Positions 26,001 to 37,552 of a DNA stretch of 64,000 bases are shown here, in pieces. This DNA is from Harmonia axyridis. Lineage: Eukaryota > Arthropoda > Insecta > Coleoptera > Coccinellidae. The stretch is from contig NC_059507.1 of the NCBI RefSeq assembly GCF_914767665.1, positions 22,632,718 to 22,696,717 of the forward strand, written 5' to 3'. A model generated the notes under the pieces. It was not told the DNA's origin, made no database searches, and saw nothing but the letters and a program-made list of their open reading frames with translations. The translations under genes were made by a program, and so were the position numbers. The stretch's first letter is position 1. The number at the start of each line of letters is the position of its first letter.

Positions 26001-29000
26001 CCCCGATGATGTCATCAAGGTTAGGACGAAAATCTTGAAGAAACCAAATGGTAAACCAGACAAAATTATTGTTGACTTGACTATTGAACCATCAACCCAC
26101 CATGAAACAACTGGAACCACACCAGGAACTGATGCAGCCGGACTAACAACTCCTTCAACTGATGAAAGCAATGAAAATACATCACCTGGCTCATCGACAA
26201 CACCATCTACCGAAAAACCGAAGGAAACTACTTTCACAATTGACTTAACAAAACCAGGCACAAGTTTGATTCCTATTGTTGAAGAAATCATTCCTAAGAT
26301 ATCTCCAAACATCAAGCCGAAATTAGACAAAAATCATCCAGTTACATTGACATTTGACATCAAACCTCCCAGTGATTCCGATGATAAATTTCCAAAAGAA
26401 ACCACAGAAAAGTTGGTTGAAACATTGTCGAAATTCTTCCCCGATGATGTCATCAAGGCTAAGACAAAAATCTTGAAAAAACCAAATGGTAAACCAGACA
26501 AAATTATTATTGACTTGACTATTGAACCATCAAGCAACAAAGAAACAACCGGAACTACACCAGGAACATCAAAAACTGACGAATCAGGGCTAACTACTCC
26601 CTCAACCGATGAAAGTAATGAAAAAGAAAAAACATCACCTGGTTCACCGTCAACACCATCTGACAAAGAAACATCAACTTATCAAGAAACAACTCGAACT
26701 ACACCTGGAACATCAAGAACTGATGAAGCCGGACTAACAACTCCTTCAACTGATGAAAACAATGAAAACACATCACCTGGCTCATCGACAACACCATCTA
26801 CCAAAAAACCTAAGGAAACTACTTTCACCATTGACTTAACAAAACCAGGCACAAGTTTGATTCCTATTGTTGAAGAAATCATTCCTAAGATATCTCCAAA
26901 CATCAAGCCGAAATTAGACAAAAATCATCCAGTTACATTGACATTTGACATCAAACCTCCCAGTGATTCCGATGATAAATTTCCAAAAGAAACCACAGAA
27001 AAGTTGGTTGAAACATTGTCGAAATTCTTCCCCGATGATGTCATCAAGGCTAAGACGAAAATCTTGAAAAAACCAAATGGTAAACCAGACAAAATTATTA
27101 TTGACTTGACTATTGAACCATCAAGCAACAAAGAAACAACCGGAACTACACCAGGAACATCAAAAACTGACGAATCAGGGCTAACTACTCCCTCAACCGA
27201 TGAAAGTAAGGAAAAAACATCACCTGGTTCATCATCAACACCGTCTAACAAAGAAACATCAACTTATCAAGAAACAACTCGAACTACACCTGGAACATCA
27301 AGAACTGATGAAACCGGACTAACAACTCCTTCAACTGATGAAAGCAATGAAAATACATCACCTGGCTCATCGACAACACCATCTACCAAAAAACCTAAGG
27401 AAACTACTGTCACAATTGACTTAACAAAACCAGGCACAAGTTTGATTCCTATTGTTGAAGAAATCATTCCTAAGATATCTCCAAACATCAAGCCGAAATT
27501 AGACAAAAATCATCCAGTTACATTGACATTTGACATCAAACCTCCCAATGATTCCGATGATAAATTTCCAAAAGAAACCACAGAAAAGTTGGTTAATACA
27601 TTGTCTAAATTCTTCCCCGATGATGTCATCAAGGCTAAGACGAAAATCTTGAAGAAACCAAATGGTAAACCAGACAAAATTATTATTGACTTGACTATTG
27701 AACCATCAACCAACAAAGAAACAACTGGAACTACACCAGGAACATCAAAAACTGACGAATCAGGGCTAACTACTCCCTCAACCGATGAAAGTAAGGAAAA
27801 AACATCACCTGGTTCATCATCAACGCCGTCTAACAAAGAAACATCAACTTATCAAGAAACAACTCGAACTACACCTGGAACATCAAGAACTGATGAAACC
27901 GGACTAACAACTCCTTCAACTGATGAAAGCAATGAAAATACATCACCTGGCTCATCGACAACACCATCTACCAAAAAACCTAAGGAAACTACTTTCACAA
28001 TTGACTTAACAAAACCAGGCACAAGTTTGATTCCTATTGTTGAAGAAATCATTCCAAAGATATCTCCAAACATCAAGCCGAAATTAGACAAAAATCATCC
28101 AGTTACATTGACATTTGACATCAAACCTCCCAGTGATTCCGATGATAAATTTCCAAAAGAAACCACAGAAATGTTGGTTGAAACATTGTCGAAATTCTTC
28201 CCCGATGATGTCATCAAGGCTAAGACGAAAATCTTGAAGAAACCAAATGGTAAACCAGACAAAATTATTATTGACTTGACTATTGAACCATCAACCAACA
28301 AAGAAACAACTGGAACTACACCAGGAACATCAAAAACTGACGAATCAGGGCTAACTACTCCCTCAACCGATGAAAGTAAGGAAAAAACATCACCTGGTTC
28401 ATCATCAACACCGTCTAACAAAGAAACATCAACTTATCAAGAAACAACTCGAACTACACCTGGAACATCAAGAACTGATGAAACCGGACTAACAACTCCT
28501 TCAACTGATGAAAGCAATGAAAATACATCACCTGGCTCATCGACAACACCATCTACCAAAAAACCTAAGGAAACTACTTTCACAATTGACTTAACAAAAC
28601 CAGGCACAAGTTTGATTCCCATTGTTGAAGAAATCATTCCTAAGATATCTCCAAACATCAAGCCGAAATTAGACAAAAATCATCCAGTTACATTGACATT
28701 TGACATCAAACCTCCCAGTGATTCCGATGATAAATTTCCAAAAGATACCACAGAAAAGTTGGTTAATACATTGTCTAAATTCTTCCCCGATGATGTCATC
28801 AAGGCTAAGACGAAAATCTTGAAGAAACCAAATGGTAAACCAGACAAAATTATTATTGACTTGACTATTGAACCATCAACCAACAAAGAAACAACTGGAA
28901 CTACACCAGGAACATCAAAAACTGACGAATCAGGGCTAACTACTCCCTCAAATGATGAAAGTAATGAAAAAACATCACCTGGTTCATCATCAACACCGTC

Positions 29001-32000
29001 TAACAAAGAAACATCAACTTATCAAGAAACAACTCGAACTACACCTGGAACATCAAGAACTGATGAAGCCGGACTAACAACTCCTTCAACTGATGAAAGC
29101 AGTGAAAATACATCACCTGGCTCATCGACAACACCATCTACTAAAAAACCGAAGGAAACTACTTTCACAATTGACTTAACAAAACCAGGCACAAGTTTGA
29201 TTCCTATTGTTGAAGAAATCATTCCAAAGATATCTCCAAACATCAAGCCGAAATTAGACAAAAATCATCCAGTTACATTGACATTTGACATCAAACCTCC
29301 CAGTGATTCCGATGATAAATTTCCAAAAGAAACCACAGAAATGTTGGTTGAAACATTGTCGAAATTCTTCCCCGATGATGTCATCAAGGCTAAGACGAAA
29401 ATCTTGAAAAAACCAAATGGTAAACCAGACAAAATTATTGTTGACTTGACTATTGAACCATCAAGCAACAAAGAAACAACCGGAACTACACCAGGAACAT
29501 CAAAAACTGACGAATCAGGGCTAACTACTCCCTCAACCGATGAAAGTAATGAAAAAGGAAAAACATCACCTGGTTCACCATCAACACCATCTGACAAAGA
29601 AACATCAACGTACCATGAAACAACTGGAACTACACCAGGAACATCAAGAACTGATGAAGCCGGACTAACAACTCCTTCAACTGATGAAAGCAGTGAAAAT
29701 ACATCACCTGGCTCATCGACAACACCATCTACCGAAAAACCGAAGGAAACTACTTTCACAATTGACTTAACAAAACCAGGCACAAGTTTGATTCCTATTG
29801 TTGAAGAAATCATTCCTAAGATATCTCCAAACATCAAGCCGAAATTAGACAAAAATCATCCAGTTACATTGACATTCGATATCAAACCTCCCAGTGATTC
29901 CGATGATAAATTTCCAAAAGAAACCACAGAAAAGTTGGTTGAAACATTGTCGAAATTCTTCCCCGATGATGTCATCAAGGCTAAGACGAAAATCTTGAAG
30001 AAACCAAATGGTAAACCAGACAAAATTATTATTGACTTGACTATTGAACCATCAACCAACAAAGAAACAACCGGAACTACACCAGGAACATCAAAAACTG
30101 ACGAATCAGGGCTAACAACTCCTTCAACTGATGAAAGCAATGAAAATACATCACCTGGCTCATCAACAACACCATCTACCAAAACACCGAAGGAAACTAC
30201 TTTCACAATTGACTTAACAAAACCAGGTACAAGTTTGATTCCTATTGTTGAAGAAATCATTCCTAAGATATCTCCAAACATCAAGCCGAAATTAGACAAA
30301 AATCATCCAGTTACATTGACATTCGATATCAAACCTCCCAGTGATTCCGATGATAAATTTCCAAAAGAAACCACAGAAAAGTTGGTTGAAACATTGTCGA
30401 AATTCTTCCCCGATGATGTCATCAAGGCTAAGACGAAAATCTTGAAGAAACCAAATGGTAAACCAGACAAAATTATTATTGACTTGACTATTGAACCATC
30501 AACCAACAAAGAAACAACCGGAACTACACCAGGAACATCAAAAACTGACGAATCAGGGCTAACAACTCCTTCAACTGATGAAAGCAATGAAAATACATCA
30601 CCTGGCTCATCAACAACACCATCTACCAAAACACCGAAGGAAACTACTTTCACAATTGACTTAACAAAACCAGGTACAAGTTTGATTCCTATTGTTGAAG
30701 AAATCATTCCTAAGATATCTCCAAACATCAAGCCGAAATTAGACAAAAATCATCCAGTTACATTGACATTCGATATCAAACCTCCCAGTGATTCCGATGA
30801 TAAATTTCCAAAAGAAACCACAGAAAAGTTGGTTGAAACATTGTCGAAATTCTTCCCCGATGATGTCATCAAGGCTAAGACGAAAATCTTGAAGAAACCA
30901 AATGGTAAACCAGACAAAATTATTGTTAACTTGACTATTGAACCATCAACCAACAAAGAAACAACCGGAACTACACCAGGAACATCAAAAACTGACGAAT
31001 CAGGGCTAACAACTCCTTCAACTGATGAAAGCAATGAAAATACATCACCTGGCTCATCAACAACACCATCTACCAAAACACCGAAGGAAACTACTTTCAC
31101 AATTGACTTAACAAAACCAGGTACAAGTTTGATTCCTATTGTTGAAGAAATCATTCCTAAGATATCTCCAAACATCAAGCCGAAATTAGACAAAAATCAT
31201 CCAGTTACATTGACATTCGATATCAAACCTCCCAGTGATTCCGATGATAAATTTCCAAAAGAAACCACAGAAAAGTTGGTTGAAACATTGTCGAAATTCT
31301 TCCCCGATGATGTCATCAAGGCTAAGACGAAAATCTTGAAGAAACCAAATGGTAAACCAGACAAAATTATTATTGACTTGACTATTGAACCATCAACCAA
31401 CAAAGAAACAACCGGAACTACACCAGGAACATCAAAAACTGACGAATCAGGGCTAACAACTCCTTCAACTGATGAAAGCAATGAAAATACATCACCTGGC
31501 TCATCAACAACACCATCTACCAAAACACCGAAGGAAACTACTTTCACAATTGACTTAACAAAACCAGGTACAAGTTTGATTCCTATTGTTGAAGAAATCA
31601 TTCCTAAGATATCTCCAAACATCAAGCCGAAATTAGACAAAAATCATCCAGTTACATTGACATTCGATATCAAACCTCCCAGTGATTCCGATGATAAATT
31701 TCCAAAAGAAACCACAGAAAAGTTGGTTGAAACATTGTCGAAATTCTTCCCCGATGATGTCATCAAGGCTAAGACGAAAATCTTGAAGAAACCAAATGGT
31801 AAACCAGACAAAATTATTGTTAACTTGACTATTGAACCATCAAGCAACAAAGAAACAACTGGAACTACACCAGGAACATCAAAAACTGACGAACCAGAGC
31901 TTACTACTCCTAATGAAGAAATAATGAAATGGGTGACTGGTGTAAACTGGCTGACAACCCCTTCAGAAATCATAGATGGGGAGTTAACAGATGTAACAGA

Positions 32001-35000
32001 TTCAACTCAAAAAAATACTCCTAAAGAATCTACAACACCTAGTGAAGAACTAACAGAGTCAACCACACCTTCTGAAGTTGAGGAAACTACAATCACCATC
32101 GATTTGTCCAAACCTGGAACCAATTTGGATGATAACATCGAAGAACTAATTCCATCTATCGATCCTTTATTAGATGATAAACAACCAGTTCGTTTGACTT
32201 TCAAAATAAAGCCCCCAATAGGAACAAAGTCAAGTAACCTAGATGATATCCCTAAAAAGCTCATTACCATTCTAGGTAAGTACTATCCTAATAAAAAAAT
32301 CAACATCAGAACTAAAGCCAAAAAGGATAATAAGGGTTTCGTTACCGAAATCATTACTCAGATAATTATTCGGCCAACATCTCCGAAAAAACCACAGGAC
32401 TTAAATATAGATGTGGATCTATCCAAACCAGGTTCCTCATTGCCAGACGAAGTGACCAATATTATACCCGGAGTATTACCTAAAGTGCAAAACGAATTGA
32501 AGAAAAACAAACCGGTTACCATGACTTTCACAATAAAACCACCAAACAAATCTACGGACGAGGATGTGAAACCTATGATCGAAACATTAGATGATATACT
32601 GTCTAAAGTATTCCCTAAAAATAAGATTGAAGTGCAATTAAATATCAAGAAGAACCCTGAAAATTATTTGACGGAGATAACTGTGAACGTTATTATACTG
32701 CCTAGTGACACACAAAAACCTAAACCCGAAGTTGTAGATATCGATCTTACCAAGCCAGGAGAAACTTTCGTTACACAAGTAGATAAAATTCTACCAAAGA
32801 TTATACCAACTATAAACAAACCTTTGAAAAAAAACAAGCCAGTTACAATCTTCTTCACAATAAAGCCAAGTCCTGGATTGACTCAAAGTTATGTCCCTGT
32901 CATAAAAAAGACTTTGGAAAATATTCTAAAACAGTATTTCCCGCAAGGTACAGTAATTATTGATGTGAAAACTAAAAAAGATCCTCAGGGCTATTTAACA
33001 GACATAGTCGTAGAAACAACCCTTCAGCCAAAACCTACAATAACGATAGATTTGAAGGAATCAGACACTACATTAGATGATCAAGTGAAAGATAAGTTGC
33101 CAACTGTTATGAAACACATCAAAAATAGGTTGAACAAAAATGAACCCGTTACTTTGAGTTTCGAAATAAAGCCGCCATCCAAATCTACGGAATCTTACCT
33201 ACAAGAACTTACTAAATCTTTAGTAACTATTCTAACAAAATACTTCCCAGATAATAAGATCAAGGCAACTGTGAAGGCACAAAAGGATCCTGACGGTTAT
33301 ATTACTGATGTTACTATTGATATAAACATTGAACCATCTTCAACTGTAACTACAGTATATTTAGACTTGAAGGATTCAGACACTCCATTGCATGATCAAG
33401 TAACAGAAAAGTTGCCAACAGTTATGAAACATGTCAAGGATAAGTTGAACAAAAAACAACGTGTTACCTTAAGCTTTAAGATAAAACCACCATCTGAATC
33501 CACTGAATCTTACCTACAAGATCTGACAAAATCCCTAGTCAATATTCTAACCAAATACTTCCCAGATAATAAGATCAAGGCAACTGTGAAGGCACAGAAA
33601 GATACTGACGGTTATATTACTGATGTTACTATTGATATAAATATTGAACCAGCATCAACTGTTACTACAGTATATTTGGACTTGAAAGATTCAGACACTC
33701 CATTACATGAACAAGTAAGAGACAAGTTGCCTTCAGTTATGAAGCACGTCAAGGATAAATTGAACAAAAAACAATCTGTTACATTAAGTTTCAATATAAA
33801 ACCACCTTCTGAATCTACTGAATCTTACCTACAAGATCTGACAAAATCTCTAGTCAATATTCTGACAAGATACTTCCCAGATAATAAGATCAAGGCAACT
33901 GTGAAGGCACAGAAAGATTCTGACGGTTATATAACTGATGTTACTATTGATATAAACATTGAACCATCTTCAACTGTTACTACAGTATATTTGGACTTGA
34001 AAGATTCAGACACTCCATTACATGAACAAGTAAGAGACAAGTTGCCTTCAGTTATGAAGCACGTCAAGGATAAATTGCACAAAAAACAACCTGTTACATT
34101 GAATTTCAAGATAAAACCACCATCTGAATCTTCTGAAAGCTACCTGCAAAAAATAACCCAATCTTTGGTAACTATTCTAACAAGATACTTCCCCGAAAAC
34201 AAAATCAAGGCCACTGTGACGGCGCAGAAGGATTCTAATGACTATATAACCGACGTAACTGTACAAATAAAGATTGAACCCTCTTCAAGTACAACTACAG
34301 TATATATAGACTTGAAAGATTCAGACACACCATTACATGATCAAGTAAGAGACAAATTACCGACAGTTATGAACCACGTCAAGAATAAGTTGAACAAAAA
34401 ACAACCTGTTACATTGAGCTTCAAAATTAAACCACCATCTGAATCCACTGAATCTTACCTACAAGATCTAACAAAATCTCTGGTCAATATTCTAACCAGA
34501 TACTTCCCAGATAATAAGATCAAGGCAACTGTGAAGGCACAGAAAGATTCTGACGGTTATATAACTGATGTTACTATTGATATAAACATTGAACCATCTT
34601 CAACTGTGACAACAGTATATTTAGACTTAAAAGATTCAGACACTCCATTACATGAACAAGTAAGAGACAAGTTGCCAACAGTTATGAACCACGTCAAGAA
34701 TAAGTTGGACAAACAACAACCTGTGACTTTGAGCTTCAAGATAAAGCCACCTTCTGAATCTACTGAATCTTACCTACAAGATCTGACAAAATCTCTAGTC
34801 AATATTCTGACAAGATACTTCCCAGATAATAAGATCAAAGCCACTGTGAAGGCACAAAAAGATTCTGACGGTTATATAACTGATGTTACTATTGATATAA
34901 ACATTGAGCCATCTTCAACTATGTCTATAGTATATATAGACTTAAAAGATTCAGACTCTTCATTACATGAACAAGTAAGAGACAAGTTGCCAACAGTTAT

Positions 35001-36510
35001 GAATCAAGTCAAGAATAAGTTGGACAAACAACAACCTGTTACTTTAAGCTTCAAGATAAAGCCACCATCTGAATCTACTGAGTCTTACCTACAAGATCTG
35101 ACAAAATCTCTAGTCAATATTTTGACAAGATACTTCCCAGATAATAAGATCAAGGCCACAGTGAAGGCACAAAAAGATTCTGACGGTTATATAACTGATG
35201 TTACTATTGATATAAACATTGAACCATCTTCAACTGTAACTACAGTATATTTGGACTTGAAAGATTCAGACACTCCATTAAATGAACAAGTAAGAGACAA
35301 GTTGCCAACAGTTATGAACCACGTCAAGAATAAGTTGGACAAACAACAACCTGTGACTTTGAGCTTCAAAATAAAACCACCATCTGAATCTACTGAATCT
35401 TACCTACAAGATCTGACAAAATCTCTAATCGATATTCTTACAAGATACTTCCCCAATAATAAAATCAAGGCCACCGTAAAGGCACAGAAGGATTCTGATA
35501 ACTATATAACTGATGTAACTATCGATATAATCATTGAACCAGTCGAAACTACTACAATTTATTTAGACTTGAAAGATTCAGATATGCCATTGCATGATCA
35601 AGTTAAACAAAAGATGCCAAAAGTCATGAACCACGTCAAGAATAAGTTGAATAAAAAAGAACCAGTTACCTTGAGTTTTAAGATAAAGCCACCTTCTGGG
35701 TCCACTGAAGCTTACTTGCAAGAGTTGGCTAATTCTTTAGTTGATATTCTAAGGAAATACTTCCCCTACAACAAGATCAATGTTAGTTTAAATGCAGATA
35801 AAGACTCAGATGGCTACCTAACCAATGTTACCATAGGAATACGAATACAACCTGCTGCAACTAAATCGCCCAATGGTAGTAAAGGTTTCATTGTGGATAT
35901 CGACCTAGCAAATCCTAGAGGCACACTCGACCAGCAGGTTGACACTACCATTCCGAATATTTTACCACAAATACGGAACGAACTTGACAAAGGCAAGTCC
36001 GTGCCCTTGAGTTTCAACGTACTACCTCCACAGGGTTCTGGACCTGACTACCTGCAAACGTTCACCCAGTCTTTGCTACCTGTCTTGAGCAAGTTTTTCC
36101 CAGGAAATAGGATGAGCATAAAGACGAGAGCTAGACAGAACTCTGATGGTTACTTGTCCAACATTGTTGTAGAAATTACTATTGTAGGAGAAAAAGTTCA
36201 GCGAGACAATATAGATATAGATTTAACAAGACCTGGAACCAGCTTGACTGAAGAAGTTTCTAATAATCTACCCTCAATTATGCCTTATCTAAAGAATGAA
36301 TTAGCGAATGGTAGACCAGTGACTCTGACTCTCAATGTAAGACCTCCAGCTTATTCAGATAGATCCTTCATGAGACAAATAGGAAGGCAGGTGCTTTGGG
36401 TCGTGCCACAGTTCTTCCCACATAACCGTATGGGTGTTAAGACTTCAGCTAAACTAAATAGCGAGGGTTATTTAGCTGATATGGTCCTCAGAGTTAAAAT
36501 TGAACCGTAG
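17083..36510 (+). CDS. giant secreted tandem-repeat protein, about 5054 residues, family not recognised
   Basis: The coding sequence joins 17083-17149 (67 nt, donor GTGAGT, phase 1) to 21413-36510 (15,098 nt in one exon, acceptor CTAATCCTTCCGCAG). The frames agree and the total, 15,165 nt, divides by three. Exon 1 encodes a signal peptide: MKLLKIE, hydrophobic core IIFCFLLAWIG, then Thr-Thr-Ile-Ser. The mature protein is about 38 copies of a roughly 100-residue domain and nothing else. The domain pattern is IDLTKPG, an amphipathic stretch, PVTLTFDIKPP, a second amphipathic stretch ending in FFP, then two strands ending in LTIEP. This suggests a beta-alpha-beta-alpha-beta-beta fold (inference). 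I found only two cysteines in the mature chain. No transmembrane segment is visible. Middle domains are joined by Thr/Ser/Pro linkers that look like O-glycosylation substrate. Likely roles are extracellular matrix, cuticle, glue or mucus, but nothing here fixes one. Confidence 0.85.
18290..18440 (-). mobile_element. fragment of the 7786-type fold-back element
   Basis: The stretch around TCCCTAAATAACGCAAC, TTTAGCCACCCTGTAG and TTTTCAATATCTCTGTAGTG matches the complement of the left arm of the element at 7786-8535. The other arm is missing. Confidence 0.65.
18466..20450 (-). mobile_element. 5'-truncated non-LTR retrotransposon with (TAA)n tail
   Basis: On the minus strand, 18912-20432 is an uninterrupted reverse-transcriptase frame of about 506 codons starting VVSTKKSPGIDKI. 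Visible motifs in order are NYRPISLISNVAKIFEK, KKQFGFREGKST, the catalytic FLDLSKAFDTVSH, GVPQGTVLGPLLFSIYLN, the active-site box FADDT, and KYLGVIID. The C-terminal part ends near NLNRDLVRSLID. The upstream endonuclease is missing: an in-frame stop lies just before the start and the homology begins abruptly. The 3' end carries a TAA-type repeat at about 18466-18483, as in I/jockey-like LINEs. The open frame implies recent insertion, antisense to the host gene's intron. The element can no longer transpose alone. Confidence 0.85.
18643..18709. repeat. hairpin in the LINE 3' untranslated region
   Basis: TAAATAAAATAAAACGAAG is followed by TAATTTCCACTAT, a GT centre, and the exact inverse of both. 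This is a nearly perfect palindrome of about 67 bp downstream of the LINE stop codon. It may help 3' end recognition, or it may be a secondary inverted duplication. Confidence 0.75.
21460..24790 (+). repeat. giant protein, zone 1: ten divergent domains
   Basis: The ten copies start at roughly 21463, 21800, 22129, 22430, 22726, 23053, 23375, 23740, 24085 and 24450. Each starts with a strand such as VITVDLSKPG or EIIINLTKPG and ends in a strand such as ILITIEP or TIMP. Copies keep the pattern but differ strongly in sequence, and the second and fourth are the least regular. Linkers are short. The only two cysteines of the mature protein lie in this zone (IRCVIN and PQSCMD). The divergence marks it as old compared with zone 2. 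Confidence 0.8.
24895..31885 (+). repeat. giant protein, zone 2: fourteen near-identical units with mucin-like linkers
   Basis: Fourteen copies of a domain starting ETTFTIDLTKPGT and ending DLTIEPS are separated by linkers rich in Thr, Ser, Pro, Glu and Gly (for example GTTPGTS, LTTPSTDES, SPGSSTTPST). Unit-to-unit spacings read along the DNA are 438, 447, 438, 591, 585, 585, 585, 585, 591, 447, 447, 447 and 447 bp, so there are short-linker and long-linker classes. The long linkers carry an extra 46-48 residues (ETSTYQETTRTTPG). Near-identity at the DNA level implies recent unequal exchange or conversion. The zone is probably variable in length and prone to assembly error. Confidence 0.9.
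31886..32080 (+). other. giant protein: unique junction between zones 2 and 3
   Basis: About 65 codons do not fit the domain pattern. They include MKWVTGVNWLTTPSE, which holds two of the very few tryptophans of the protein, and a short Thr/Ser/Glu-rich run (TTPSEE, STTPSE) leading into the next domain. This marks the end of the recently amplified block. Confidence 0.7.
32086..36507 (+). repeat. giant protein, zone 3: fourteen domains without mucin linkers
   Basis: Domains start at roughly 32086, 32404, 32734, 33037, 33352, 33667, 33982, 34297, 34612, 34927, 35242, 35554, 35884 and 36211. From 33037 to 35242 the period is exactly 315 bp (105 residues). In that block the start motif has changed from IDLTKPG to LDLKDSDTPL and the second helix reads ESYLQDLTKSLVNILTRYFP. 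The flanking domains (three before, two after) return to the DLSKPG or DLTRPG form, so the 315-bp block arose by a second, older local expansion. Confidence 0.85.
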
Positions 36511-36698
36511 GTTTACAGATCCATGAAAGCTTTGAAGATTCAAGCTATATTCACTAAGTCAAATTCTACGTAGATACAAGGATCATCTAAATCTGAATAT
36601 AGGTTTAATCGATTGTTAGTCTCTTTTATTTTTAAAACATTCACTTTGTATAAATTTAGCTACTTAAGTGTGTAATGAATTATATCCATTGTTGTATC

Positions 36699-36704
36699 AA
36701 TAAA
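36699..36704 (+). terminator. poly(A) signal AATAAA of the giant gene
   Basis: AATAAA lies 189 bases after the stop codon (TAG at 36508-36510). No other hexamer on this strand is nearer. Confidence 0.6.
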
Positions 36705-37467
36705 CGCACAAAAAATTTATGTTTGTTTCAATTATTGATGGTAGTTCATTAATCTAGGAAAAAAGATTCAGGTTTCTTTGCCCTTGTTATGAATATTTGT
36801 TATGAACATTACGACCTTCCCCTTTAAAAAAGCGTCAATTCCTTGGCTTCTCTAATAACATCGAATTTTGTACATCAAACATTCGTATGGTTAACATGTT
36901 GAGATGAGTTTAAAACATGTACTCTAAAGTAGTATAAAAATAAACAGAATCTCGATTATGTTTTATTTTTCGAAAAATCGAAAAACAGAATCGATTTCAT
37001 TCGAAATAGACAAATTTGAATGCAAAGTTCTTCTATGATTTGATGTTGATATAATATTATACATTTATTAATTTTCATGTCTCGAAAATATTCATAAATG
37101 TTCAAAATATACATCAATAAATTTGATATTTTACATTGTTAGTTACCAAGCAAGAAACTGAGAATTTTCCAATATTTGTCTTACAGTACACTACCCTGTA
37201 AATTTCCATAAGTGTCACTCATGTAAAAGTCTCTCACATAAAATTGTTGAATCCTGCATCATCTAAATTTTTTCTGGATATAAAAAATTAATATGATATC
37301 TATCTAACATTTCAATAGAAATCCAAACTTCATCAGTATCTCATACAACGAAATCATAGATATTTTTCTTCTGGTAATTGAAAATATTTCAGAGATTTAT
37401 GATAACAGAACCTAGGTCGAGCAAACACTCAAGATCAACTTGATCAATGGATGACAAAATTAAAACA
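36705..37467. other. tail-to-tail intergenic region
   Basis: About 760 bp of AT-rich DNA lie between the poly(A) signals of the giant gene (plus strand) and the ZNF318-like gene (minus strand). I see no gene or named repeat. Confidence 0.5.
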
Positions 37468-37473
37468 TTTATT
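37468..37473 (-). terminator. poly(A) signal of the ZNF318-like gene
   Basis: TTTATT on the plus strand is AATAAA on the minus strand, 80 bases past the stop codon that ends at 37553. Confidence 0.6.
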
Positions 37474-37552
37474 GAAGGTTGCAGATTCTGTATTTTTACA
37501 TATAGATGTGTTCCATTCACTCATATCAACAAGTAATAATTACAACTGAAAT

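Noticed and set aside
24069..31973. A ladder of minus-strand open frames of 79-312 codons opposite the repeat array
   Set aside because: They repeat with the period of the array, restart at the same place in every unit and have no splice or start context. They are shadows of the biased codon use on the plus strand.
24895..36507. Horizontal transfer of a bacterial adhesin, suggested by many identical beads with Thr-rich linkers
   Set aside because: The gene has an insect-type intron separating the signal peptide, AT-rich local codon use, a poly(A) signal and no sortase or secretion motifs. Convergent architecture is the simpler reading.
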